This document shows positions 45,724 to 55,370 of a DNA stretch of 64,000 nucleotides, one piece after another. The stretch covers positions 124,001 through 188,000 of the forward strand of contig CADCXA010000032.1 of assembly GCA_902806565.1 (NCBI GenBank). The letters are read 5' to 3'. The notes beneath the pieces were generated by a model. It was not told the DNA's origin. It did no database searches and was given only the letters and a program-made list of their open reading frames with translations. The DNA is from Hypoxylon rubiginosum. Lineage: Eukaryota > Ascomycota > Sordariomycetes > Xylariales > Hypoxylaceae. Position numbers and translations under genes: made by a program. Each line of letters opens with the position of its first letter. Positions within the stretch are counted from its first letter, which is position 1.

Positions 45724-47695
45724 ATGCGTTGGCAGACATTCACATCCGGGCTGCTATTGTCTGCGGCCGCCGTGGCCGAGGCGCGGAGGAGCTTCCAGCA
45801 CGTAGGCAAGAAGGATAAGTCGACCCCCCGCGACGAGGGAAGCTCCCTGGCGCACTACCTGGCCACGCGACAAGTGCCGGCGCCCAAGTTCGCCAACGAG
45901 AACACCACCAGTGCGTATATAACAGCCGTGAGATGTGCGACGGGATGTGTTGCTGACCAGCGTGCCCGCAGAGTTCTCCGTAAACGGCACGGGCATTCCC
46001 GACGTCGACTTCGACGTGGGCGAGTCGTATGCTGGCTACCTGCCCATCAGTGACAAGGCGAACGACACGAACGAGCTGTTCTTCTGGTTCTTCCCTTCGT
46101 CAACCCCTAACAACACTGAGAAGGAGATTCTGCTGTGGCTCAATGGCGGTGTAAGTATCCCTCTTCCTCTTGGCCCTTGTCTTGCATACGCACGGCGCAA
46201 AAGTCGGTCAAATATGCGCGGTTCGCATAGCTAACGAGCACATCAGCCCGGCTGCTCCTCCTTCGAGGGCCTCCTCCAAGAAAACGGACCCTTTTCCTGG
46301 CAGTACGGAACGCTGAAGCCGGTGCCGAACCCGTGGGCCTGGAACAGGCTGACGAACGTGGTGTGGGTCGAGCAGCCGGTCGGCACCGGCTTCTCGCGCG
46401 GCGAGGTGACGGCGCGGGGCGAGGAGGACGTGGCCGCGCAGTTCCTCGGCTTCTGGAAGAACTTCATGACCACCTTCGCGCTGGAGGGGTACAAGGTGTA
46501 CATCGCGGGCGAGTCGTACGCCGGCGCCTACTGCCCGTACATCGCGTCCGCCATGCTGGACGCGAACGACACGGCCTACTACGACATGAGCGGCATGATC
46601 ATCTACGACCCCGTCCTCGGCGACGACGTCGTCCAGTCGGCCGCCACCACGGTCCCCTTCGTCGACTACCACAGGAACCTCATGACCTTCAACGACACCT
46701 TCAGCGCCTACATCCACGGCCTGCACGACACGTGCGGCTTCGCCGACTACAACGCCAAGTACCTGACGTACCCGCCGCCGGGCCCGCAGCCGCCCGACTA
46801 CGCCGGCAGCGTCGGCGACGAGTGCGAAGGGCTGTGGGAGGTCGTCCTCAACGAGGCCCTCAGCGTCAACCCGTGCTTCGACGTGTACCAGGTGGCGACG
46901 ACGTGCCCGCTGCTGTGGGACGTGCTCGGCTTCCCGGGCTCGATCGGGTACCTGCCGGCGGGCGGCGAGGTCTACTTCGACCGCGAGGACGTCAAGCGCG
47001 CGATCCACGCCGACGTGGCGCACACGTGGGAGGAGTGCGCGTCGGGCGACGTCTTCGTCGGCGGCCGCGACACGTCGGACCCGTCGACGTGGCGCGTGCT
47101 CCCGCACGTCATCGACAGCACCCAAAACGTCATCATCGGCCACGGCACGCTCGACATGATCCTGCTGCCCAACGGCACGCTCCTGTCCATCCAGAACACG
47201 ACGTGGGGCGGCCAGCTCGGGTTCCAGTCCCCGCCCGTCGAGCCCTTCTTCGTGCCCTTCCACTCCCTGTCGACGGCCGACGAGATCTTCTCGGAGAGCG
47301 ACGAGACGGCCCTGGGCTCCATCGCTGCTGCTGGTGTTCTGGGCACCGCGCACACGGAGCGCGGCCTCACGTACGTCAGCGTCGACCTCTCGGGCCACAT
47401 GATCCCGCAGTACGCGCCCAGCGCCGGCTTCCGCCACCTCGAGTTCCTGCTCGGCCGCGTCGACAGCCTGTCGTCCGTCGCGCCCTTCTCGACCGAGCCC
47501 GACTACCCCCAGCCTCCCGCCGACACGCTGGGCAACGGCACGGGGCCCGCGACGTTCGACAATGCTGCTTCGGGGAACGGGACGACGGACAGTGTGGCGG
47601 CTACCACCGATAAGCCGAGCGCGGGTGCGACCCTCGTGAGCTCATGTGTGGCGATCGGTGCTGTCGCTGCTGCTGCTATGTCGATGAATCTATAA
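45724..47695 (+). CDS. Secreted, GPI-anchored serine carboxypeptidase (S10)
   Basis: Three exons, 45,724-45,910; 45,972-46,150; 46,247-47,695, give 604 aa. Residues 1-20 form a signal peptide, followed by a pro-region. S10 blocks are WLNGG joined across the second intron to PGCSSFEG, then [12 protein letters not shown], and the nucleophile elbow AGESYAG with Ser212. Asp425 in GTLDMIL and His506 in SGHMIP complete the triad. The second intron is thus inside the oxyanion-hole motif. The Ser/Thr/Gly-rich tail (about 555-585) and hydrophobic end fit a GPI anchor, as in cell-surface SCP enzymes. It releases C-terminal amino acids from peptides outside the cell. Codon use is very GC-rich, producing a 426-codon ORF in a shifted frame that is not a gene. 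Confidence 0.94.
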
Positions 47696-48412
47696 TATAA
47701 TGTTTTTTATCTTCGTTTCTGTTCATGCAGTTATGAATTGGGTAGTAATTTTATATAGCTGCGAAATGAAAAGTGAATTTCCCGAAGTAACTTGCGTAAA
47801 ATCTTGACAAGTGGTGGGGATGAAGTTCACTATAGATTAATTTCATTGCAAGTAATCTTGTGAAACATAAGATGATGGAGGGAGGCAAGCCGCATCTTAC
47901 CCCTGCCATGGCAAACAATCCCGTACTTTCTAAGCCATACCAAGAGTTGAATGTTGATACCATTCATAGAAAGGCCGGTTGAAGGGATCAATCAATCGCG
48001 ATATAATAAAAGTCAAATGGGTAATATTTTGAACTTAGATTCATGAAAATATACAATACTCAACCCTATACCATAACAGTCCGTAGATACTGGAAACACT
48101 GGTAATGATTTCTGGTACATGAGGGGAGTAGTGAGTGACATCAATATCACTGTGCCGGCCGTGTCATATCGTAGCTAAGCACCGTTGCAAAGCCAGAAAA
48201 AGCATACCTCCCCTTTCCATCCACCTTTTGATGACATCGTCAAAAGCCCCATTTTGCCTCGTAATCAGTTGCCCAAGAGACTGTTCCTTCCATAGTGTAC
48301 CCCTTTCAGCGAGTTGAATCCCCAACGCCTTGCTAATTTGAACCATCAGATATCGAAATACAGGTAATGTTATAACATCTGCCCCAAGCAAGGACAGAAT
48401 AAAGAACCGAAG
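47696..48412. other. Convergent 3' intergenic region
   Basis: About 720 bp between the converging carboxypeptidase and PRELI genes. A 75-codon minus ORF (48,164-48,391) follows the PRELI stop directly but has no recognised motif. Confidence 0.5.
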
Positions 48413-49180
48413 TTAGTCGCCAGTCATGGTCGTTTTCCCTTCCCGGCGCCTGAGCTCTCTAAGCACGGCAACGACTCCGTTATTCCGCAGCCGCTCCAAG
48501 ACAATACGCATTCCGTCCCGAGACTTGACGAGCTGGTCATCCGTCTTGTTGGAAGCGATGGACTCGATGCTGCTTTGGATCCGTTTGGCTCCCCAGCCCG
48601 TGATCCAGTCGCCGAATCGTCGCTTGCCGGGCTCTTCCCCAGCCTCCGCAATCTCTGGCGCCGCCTTTTCGTGCTTCTTGCTCCCAAGGTTAGATTGGTA
48701 GCAGAGCGTAGTGGTGACGAAAGTATTGGGAGATAACGGTCGGGGAACAGCAGAGGCTAGGGAACCAGAAGTTGTCCCAGACCCGTTTTGATCTGGAGGA
48801 GTGATCGAGTAATGTTGTTGCTCTATAACACTCAAAACACCGGTATAATTCAGATTCTGACTCTCCGTCTTCATCCACCCCTCTTTGATATCCACAACAC
48901 TAGTCTCTAACACATAGCTTGACTTGTCGCCACCCCCGCCAGTGACACTAGACGGCAGCAGCTTGACCACGGCAGACGGCAATCGAGTCTTCTTCATATG
49001 GATGCGCGTAGTGTATAAGCGACCAGTTGTTGGGTCGACATGAGAGTCGATGGTGTCGGTTGAAAGGACATGGTTGGAGAAGGGGTTGAGCTTGGGCGAG
49101 TAGTATCGGAGGAAGAAGGCGAGAGTAACGGTCGGAAAAGGGTGGGAGTAGGCGTGGTTGGTCGTGTGCGTAAGGACCAT
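48413..49180 (-). CDS. PRELI/MSF1-domain mitochondrial lipid-transfer protein (Ups-like)
   Basis: A single-exon gene of 255 aa. The first true ATG is at 49,180 (MVLTHTTNHAYSHPF); the longer frame to 49,231 opens with a non-ATG codon. The PRELI/MSF1 domain covers about residues 1-175: HPFPTVTLAFFLRYYSPKLNPF, then SNHVLSTDTIDSHVD, then RLYTTRIHMKK, then YVLETSVVDIKEGWM and NLNYTGVLSVIE. Yeast Ups1-3 with this fold carry phosphatidic acid or phosphatidylserine across the intermembrane space with Mdm35. A low-complexity insert (PPDQNGSGTTSGS) and a C-terminal helix (RRFGDWITGWGAKRIQSSIE) follow, with a long charged tail typical of filamentous-fungal Ups2/3-type members. Which Ups it matches cannot be told by eye. 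Confidence 0.88.
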   Translation of the reverse strand: MVLTHTTNHAYSHPFPTVTLAFFLRYYSPKLNPFSNHVLSTDTIDSHVDPTTGRLYTTRIHMKKTRLPSAVVKLLPSSVTGGGGDKSSYVLETSVVDIKEGWMKTESQNLNYTGVLSVIEQQHYSITPPDQNGSGTTSGSLASAVPRPLSPNTFVTTTLCYQSNLGSKKHEKAAPEIAEAGEEPGKRRFGDWITGWGAKRIQSSIESIASNKTDDQLVKSRDGMRIVLERLRNNGVVAVLRELRRREGKTTMTGD

Positions 49181-50827
49181 ATTGGCTAGTGGCGAGTTCG
49201 CAGGTTCCTCGGATATATGATACGGACGCAACGAGCTTTGATATGCGAAAAGCAGTAGGTGGTTGAAAGGGTTTCGCCAAGTTTTATCAATAGACGTCCC
49301 TGGAGTTTGTATGTCTTATGTCGACATGAGGCTGGTTTCCGGAAGGCTTCGACGCAGCCGCCTCGAATTAATGAATCAGTGCAGGGATTTTCTTCCTTTT
49401 TCCTCGGACTCTCCAAAAGTGGATATCGCCCTTAGATCAGGCTAGATATTATAAGGGTTTAGGCAATCATCGATAATAGATCAGGGCCAAGAATATCGTA
49501 GCTATAAGAATAAAGGGTAAAAAAAGGGGGAGGGAATGAGAGAGGGGAAAGAGGTGATGATGCCAGGTGATGTGATATCTGTGTGGTAGTCGAACGAGTG
49601 CTAACGACGGGAGTCTGACAGAACATTCGACGCCGGCCCAATCCTTTACAGTTTACTCAAGCACCGAGCACCGACGATTGGAAAAAAAACGCTTGCAATC
49701 TACGAATAAATTGATCCGACTCGCCAAGAAAACAGTCGGCCCTGGCTTTCATTGGTTGAAATGTCAGCAGAGTGCGGGGAAAGCTTGGACCAGCGTGGCG
49801 ATGCCCAATCTGTTTTCTGATAAGCCAATCAACGATCGTCTTCGTCTGATTTATGCGTATATCATGATTGGTTTACTCCGAACTCGTCCTCCCATCCTCT
49901 GCCCATCTGCTCACCTACCACTTCTTGACAATACGCATGACGATCCGGGACAAAGCACCGCTGCAGAATAAGGTCTAATGCAGAATTTGGAGACACTGTC
50001 ACTTTTGACATATCGAGTAGCATTATGCTAGTCTCATCTCATTGTTTTGTAATCAGGGCTGTCAGGTGGCTATAGTAGGTGTCAGGATCGGTTCGATATA
50101 CAGAAATGCCATATCTCATTGCTTCCCAGTCTGATCATCTAAAGCCCAATATCTAAAATGAAAGCATATTCTACGATAATACCATGCCATATCAACCTAT
50201 GATAGGTGGGATTACAAGAGATGGAGGAACCTACATACATATACCAGTTATGTTTGGCATTAGCATGTCAACCTTTGTCCTATCACTTCCTGTACCTATA
50301 GGAAGTGTCTCTAATACATATAGACTTATAAGATACTCGAAACATGCCCTATGATTGGATTGTTCTGGAGGATTAGATGATACGTATCAAAGCTCACATC
50401 CATCATTAACTATATCTAGAGCTTACTCGTTCTCAATGTCACGCATCGTAGCTCTTCTCCTTTGTCAGACACAATTTCTCGTATATTAGACAAATTCCAA
50501 GCAAGACACTTCAGTTCTCAAGTTGTTAAATGCACGTATTGAGGCGAATCCTTAGTAAGACATGTATCAGGTACAACATCGGTAATCGCTATGCGCACGA
50601 GACGTGATTAGTCCGCCGCCATTGTGGCGCTAGCTGCCCTGCAAGTCTCCTTAGCGTCGGAACTTCCCGTCAGCCCGTTTACATCATCCCTCATTTTCGA
50701 ATTAATCATCTCGACTTTTTTTGATCGCAAGACAATAGTCGTCAGCTACCAACCCTACCCTGCGTTTTGCCATAGTTGTGTAGCTCAAAACTACCCCTAA
50801 GACAGTCTTGCGACCAGCATATCGAAA
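49181..50827. other. Divergent intergenic region
   Basis: 1.65 kb between the PRELI and glutaredoxin starts. No gene is supported; the ORF at 49,678-49,971 lacks motifs. Stretches between 50.0 and 50.5 kb are AT-richer than the flanks. Confidence 0.5.
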
Positions 50828-51494
50828 ATGTTCTCACGACCACTCTTCACCGCGGTACGTATCTTAGCCTTTCCTCAATGCGAAATCGTATTGTCGAATA
50901 TAGCTTACTAACTCTCATCCCGGTGGCAGACCCTGCGACAAGCAGCCCGGCCCGTAGCCCGCCAGGCCGCATCCGCGCACCTGAGACCGTCGCCCTTCCT
51001 CACAGCTTCCCAGCTGCGATTCCTCTCCGACCAGACGAAGCAAGCGATCGAGAAGGCCGTAGCCTCGGCACCCGTCGTTCTATTCATGAAGGGCACCCCC
51101 GAGACCCCTCAGTGCGGCTTCTCGCGTGCCAGCATCCAGATCCTCGGCCTGCAAGGTGTCGATCCCAACAAGTTCGCCGCCTTTAATGTTCTGGAGGACC
51201 AGGAACTGCGATCAGGTATGACCCTCCCCGCCCTGTTCATATGGAGTAAACCAGAATAGAATAAGGCAAAAGAGGGATGTTGACTAATACGGTTATTGTG
51301 ACTTTATAGGCATCAAGGAGTTCTCGGACTGGCCCACGATCCCGCAGCTCTACATCGACAAGGAATTCGTCGGCGGATGCGACATCCTCGTGTCCATGCA
51401 CCAGGACGGCTCGCTGGCCAAGGTGCTCGAGGAGAAGGGCGTGCTAGCTCCCTTGGACGGATCCGGGTCCGAATCCAAGGAGGAGAGCAAGTGA
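50828..51494 (+). CDS. GRX5: Mitochondrial monothiol glutaredoxin Grx5
   Basis: Three exons, 50,828-50,854 (27 nt); 50,930-51,215; 51,310-51,494, give 165 aa. The first 40 residues are Arg/Ser/Ala-rich and acid-poor, a mitochondrial presequence. The Grx domain starts at [20 protein letters not shown] and carries the monothiol active site PQCGFS with Cys71. [20 protein letters not shown] and EKGVLAPL complete the glutathione and iron-sulfur binding surface. Grx5 holds a [2Fe-2S] cluster with glutathione and passes it on from the mitochondrial ISC scaffold. The first intron has a TTACTAACT branch site. The acidic Ser-rich C-tail is usual in fungi. Confidence 0.96.
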
Positions 51495-51932
51495 AGAGCT
51501 GTTTAGAGAGAACAGTCAAGCAAAAACTAGAGCCATGATTGGTCGCAAAATACCGAGGGCTTGTACGATCAGGGTATATTAAGTTTATACGTCTGTACGA
51601 TTGAATACAGGGACACTCGGTTAGGTTAAGACGATAATTACGACGTCGTATGAGGGGGGAGGTAGTGTACCGGGCGACTACGCAATTCCGCGAGCTCCTG
51701 AGGAACACGGTCAGATACGACCCAACTCAGGCTAGATCCATAGAAGATCATTCGAGTCAATATTGTACATAGGACTCAAGCCATTATACAAGTCTCAACT
51801 TCCTTCATATCATTCTAATTGTTTTATCTTGGAGTGCTCGCTACGCTCTTAGCAGGCATAACATCTACCTAGGTATCTATCCAGAATTTCTACCATTGCT
51901 CTTAAAGTAATCCCTGGCTGAGCACGTCCTCT
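51495..51932. other. Convergent 3' region, Grx5 and GGT
   Basis: 438 bp between convergent genes. It contains a CTACCTAGGTATC motif (51,865-51,880). No gene. Confidence 0.55.
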
Positions 51933-53952
51933 TCACAGGGGGTACGCCCCTCCGTCTCCCCTAGGATCGCTGCCGGCCGACCAGCTGCCAACCTTCTCGA
52001 CCGGGTCGACGCTCCAGCGGATGATCTGGCCGCGGCCGAACTGGGCCCTCTCCATGTCCCTCACGACCTGGACCTCGTGGCCGAGCGCCCGCAGCCCGTC
52101 GACCGTCGCCGCGGGCATGCCCTCCTCGACGAACACGACGCGGTCCGCGCCGCCGTCCCGGCTCATGCCGGACCCGATGCACACGCGCGGCGCGTCGAGG
52201 GCCTGCTGCGGGCTCAGGCGCCCGACGACCTGGCCCAGCAGCACCTGCACGTGGCCCTGCGGCTGCATGAACCCGCCCATGACGCCGAAGACGCTGTGCA
52301 GGCTGCCGTCGTGCAGGTTCGTCACGGCCGCGGGGATGATGGTGTGGTAGGGCCGCTTGCGCGGCGCCAGCGCGTTCGGGTGGCCCGCCTCCAGACTAAA
52401 GTTGGCCGCGCGGTTCTGCAGCGTGAACCCGCACCCGGCCGGGACGATGCACGTGCCGAAGCCGCCGTAGTTGCTGTTGATGAAGGAGATGGCGTTGCCG
52501 TCGGCGTCGGACGCGGCGAAGTACACGGTGTCGCTGCTGCGGAGCGCGGGCGACCCGTGGTCCGGGATGTCGGAGGCCCGCGCCGGGTCGAACAGCTTGG
52601 CGCGCTCCGCGAGGTACGGCTGCGAGATGAGCGAGTCGGTCGGCACGTCCGCGACGTTGGGGTCGGCGACGAACCAGCCGGCGTCGGCGAAGGCGATGCG
52701 CAGCGCCTCGATGACGGCGTGCAGGTACGGGGCCGAGTTGAAGTCGGCGGGCGCCCACGTCGGGATCCGGCCCGCGGCCTCGAGCTCCTGGAGGATGCCC
52801 AGCGCCATGAGCGCCACGATGCCCTGCCCGTTGGGCGGGTGCTCCCACAGCTCGAGCCCGACGTCGTCCCCGTCCTTGCCGTCGAGCACCGCGTCCTTGA
52901 GCAGCTCGGACACGTTCTGGCCGCGGAACTTGAGCGAGATGGGGTTTACGGGCTCGCTCCCCGTCTCGAGGTGGTGCGCCAGGTCGTCCAGCTCCAGGTG
53001 TCCGCCTAGATCCTGGACCACCTTGACGAGTTCGGTGGCGATGCGGCCGCTGTAGAATCCCTTCTTGCCTTCTGTCGCCAATGCCCGGAATGTCTTGGCC
53101 AGCGTCGGGTTCTTCATGATCTCACCCGCCTTAGGGGCACGTACACCGTCCTTTGCGCTAGGGTCCTTCTTGAGCATCTCGCTGCCGTTCGGAGACGCCT
53201 GTCGGATTTGTGGTTCTGATCTATCCCACTAGCCCAGCGTCTTAGTCTCAGGATACCCCCAAATCAAGCTGGAGAGATAGTGTACGAAGTACTCACAAAG
53301 AATGCAACCCCTTCTGAGACGGGGAAGCCCTTCTCTCCTAGTTCGATAGCTGGTGCGAGGACCTGCTCCATAGACAACTTACGGCTGCCGAATCGCTCGA
53401 CCACGTCCACCCACCCAGCTGGGGCTCCGGGAACGGAAACGGCGTGCACACTGCTCATGGGGATCTTTCCATACTCGCCGTCCTTCAGGCCCAACGAGTT
53501 GCGGATCGTCTCGAGCGTGCATTTGTTTCCCGAGCGGCCCGACCCGTTCAGGGCTGAGATCTTCTTTGTCTTGGCGTCATAAAAGAGGCAGAACATGTCT
53601 CCGCCGATGCCCGTGGAACACGGCTCGGTCATGTTGAGCCCAGCAGCTGCGAAATCTCATTAGTTTCTTCAAACATCCTGTGCTTGGTCTCATACGTACC
53701 GACAGCCACGGCTGCATCCTAAACCATTTTATGAGTAGGTATTCATCGTATAATAAGAACTGAAAGTAGTCTAAAGTGAACACGTACAGCGCAATTGCCA
53801 CCTGCTTCCAACACTTGGATGCCGCATCTCGCCGCGAGAGGTTGGGTGCATGATACAATTCCCTTGGTGCTATGAACCACACTTCGGCGACTAGGGAACT
53901 TTTGGAATGCGTGTGACTCCGGAGGGAAGACGGACGAGGTGGTGAGAGGCAT
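51933..53952 (-). CDS. Gamma-glutamyltransferase family protein
   Basis: Four exons, 53,788-53,952; a 19-nt microexon 53,700-53,718; 53,297-53,646; 51,933-53,228, give 609 aa with closed phases. GGT blocks: VVHSTKGIVSCTQPLAARCGIQVL then EAGGNCADAAVAVAAGL, TEPCSTGIGGDMFCLFYD, LNGSGRS, HAVSVPGAPAGWVD. The autoprocessing nucleophile is Thr412 in SSDTVYFAASD, followed by NYGGFGTCIVPAGCGF and PYHTIIP. No secretion signal is evident, so it resembles the soluble YwrD-like branch rather than the membrane-bound enzyme. The microexon encodes DAAVAV, an essential core strand, so correct splicing is needed. The family moves gamma-glutamyl groups from glutathione-like compounds or hydrolyses them. Confidence 0.94.
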
Positions 53953-54590
53953 CGTGGGCTGCGACTAGACTGGAAGCCGTACAGTTGAACGTCAGTTGAA
54001 CGTCAGTTGAACGTGTAAAGTATGAACCTTGGAGAAGATCACAAGACAAGGCCGTTTGATATAATATACCAAATGTCCGTACTACCCAAGTAACCTTAAA
54101 CTTCCTTATCCCCGATTATGTTTGAGATTGACTCAACCCCATCCGTGGAGATGCGCTCTGCTCCATGTATCCAACCGTTGCGCTTGTACCCGAATGCCTA
54201 ACCCGCCTCGGTAAAATGCCACCCAATAGTCAATCTGTAGCGCTATCGGGCCCCCGAGTTTCGGAGCCGCCCGTCGCTATAAAGGCACCGGCTACCCTTT
54301 TAAGTCGGGACTAAAAGAATGACCCAAAGAATAAGAATAACTCTAGGCCTTTTATACCCCATATATATTTTTCGATTCGGTGAAAGTATGCATCATGTTA
54401 GACCAAGTTAGGGGGTCGAGAGCGCCTTTGTTTGGAATTATAGACATTGACGGGGTCTATTGTCACGAGTTGCACCACTTATGTTGGCCCCCGTCTACCC
54501 CCGCAAAATATGAAGGTTGTATTTAGATAGTCCCCTTTCTTATTTCCATAGGCATACCCTTCAACAAGCCAATGAAACCAAGTTTCAGAC
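53953..54590. other. Intergenic: GGT promoter / LPMO upstream-of-neighbour gap
   Basis: 640 bp between the GGT start and the 3' end of the LPMO gene. A tandem repeat lies next to the GGT start; nothing else identified. Confidence 0.5.
53982..54014. repeat. Three tandem 11-bp repeats in GGT promoter
   Basis: Three perfect copies of CAGTTGAACGT about 30 bp upstream of the GGT start codon. They lie in the probable 5' UTR or core promoter; could be a protein-binding array or a chance expansion. Confidence 0.85.
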
Positions 54591-55370
54591 CTAGAGCTCC
54601 TTAGCGACGTGCTGCTCCAGCGTACCCCCCGGCCACAGCGGCGGTCCCGGAGCCGTGTAATTCGTCAGGTAGGACCAAAAGACCGGGATCAGCACGCCCG
54701 GGTCGTCACCCCGATACATGCCGGGGATCGGAAGCAAGGGACCGGGCTCTTCTTCTCCCGCGCCCGTCGTCCCGTTCCCGGCGACTACCCGGACCTGCGC
54801 GCACGACACGTAGAACTGCGCCTCCCCCCTCTTGTGCGCGGCGTGCAGCGCGAGGCCCTCGGCTCGCACCAGGTACTCGCCCGGCACCGTCGCCGCGGAC
54901 AGCGGGAACCGGAACGACTGGATGTTGTCCGTGGCCCACGTCAGGACCTCCTTCTCCTCGTCGCCGTCGCTACTGGAATTGGTAGGCGGCGCGTACGTGA
55001 GCGAGTAGACGCGCGCCCACCCGCCGGACCCGTCGTAGTCGGCCGCGGCGACGCCGGAGGGCGCCCGGGACAGGTACACCTGCTGGACGCCGGGGTGGCC
55101 GAAGTGCTCGTCGACGCCGAAGCCGAGCTCGTCGCCCGCGCGCACCGCGTACGTCTCCGACGGCTGCTGCTGCGCGCCGGCATTGCAGCGGAACTCGGTG
55201 CCGTTTGGGTTCGTCAGCGGCGCGTTGGAGTTGTTGTGGCGCCGGATGTACTGCCAGGGCTCGCCGACGACCTCGTCGTTGACGATCAGCCGGCTGTATG
55301 TCCAGTGCGCGAGCACGGTCGGCGCGCTGCTTGCGATGGCAAAGGCGCCTGCCAGAGTTTTGAATAGCAT
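54591..55370 (-). CDS. AA9 lytic polysaccharide monooxygenase
   Basis: A single-exon gene, 259 aa. The signal peptide (1-21) ends ...TVLA and leaves His22 as the mature N-terminus (HWTYSRLIVN), the first ligand of the copper histidine brace. His92 in HFGHPGVQQVY is the second. The conserved H-x8-Q-x-Y (His176, Gln185, Tyr187) in LALHAAHKRGEAQFYVSC completes the active site. The usual HPGP is HPGV here, and the substrate-side loop before FRCN is typical. There is no cellulose-binding module. AA9 enzymes oxidatively cleave cellulose or hemicellulose with copper and H2O2/O2. A gene for plant-wall decay fits a saprotroph or plant-associated fungus. High GC produces a fortuitous 252-codon antisense ORF. 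Confidence 0.95.
   Translation of the reverse strand: MLFKTLAGAFAIASSAPTVLAHWTYSRLIVNDEVVGEPWQYIRRHNNSNAPLTNPNGTEFRCNAGAQQQPSETYAVRAGDELGFGVDEHFGHPGVQQVYLSRAPSGVAAADYDGSGGWARVYSLTYAPPTNSSSDGDEEKEVLTWATDNIQSFRFPLSAATVPGEYLVRAEGLALHAAHKRGEAQFYVSCAQVRVVAGNGTTGAGEEEPGPLLPIPGMYRGDDPGVLIPVFWSYLTNYTAPGPPLWPGGTLEQHVAKEL

Noticed and set aside
46333..47613. 426-codon plus-strand ORF and 409-codon minus ORF (46,208-47,437) over the carboxypeptidase
   Set aside because: Arg/Gly/Pro-rich shadows caused by very high GC3 of the true S10 gene; no motifs.
52077..53009. 310-codon plus ORF opposite the GGT
   Set aside because: Arg/Val/Ala/Gly-rich antisense shadow; the GGT frame carries all family motifs.
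54609..55367. 252-codon plus ORF opposite the AA9 gene
   Set aside because: Arg-rich antisense shadow; the minus frame has the signal peptide and copper ligands.
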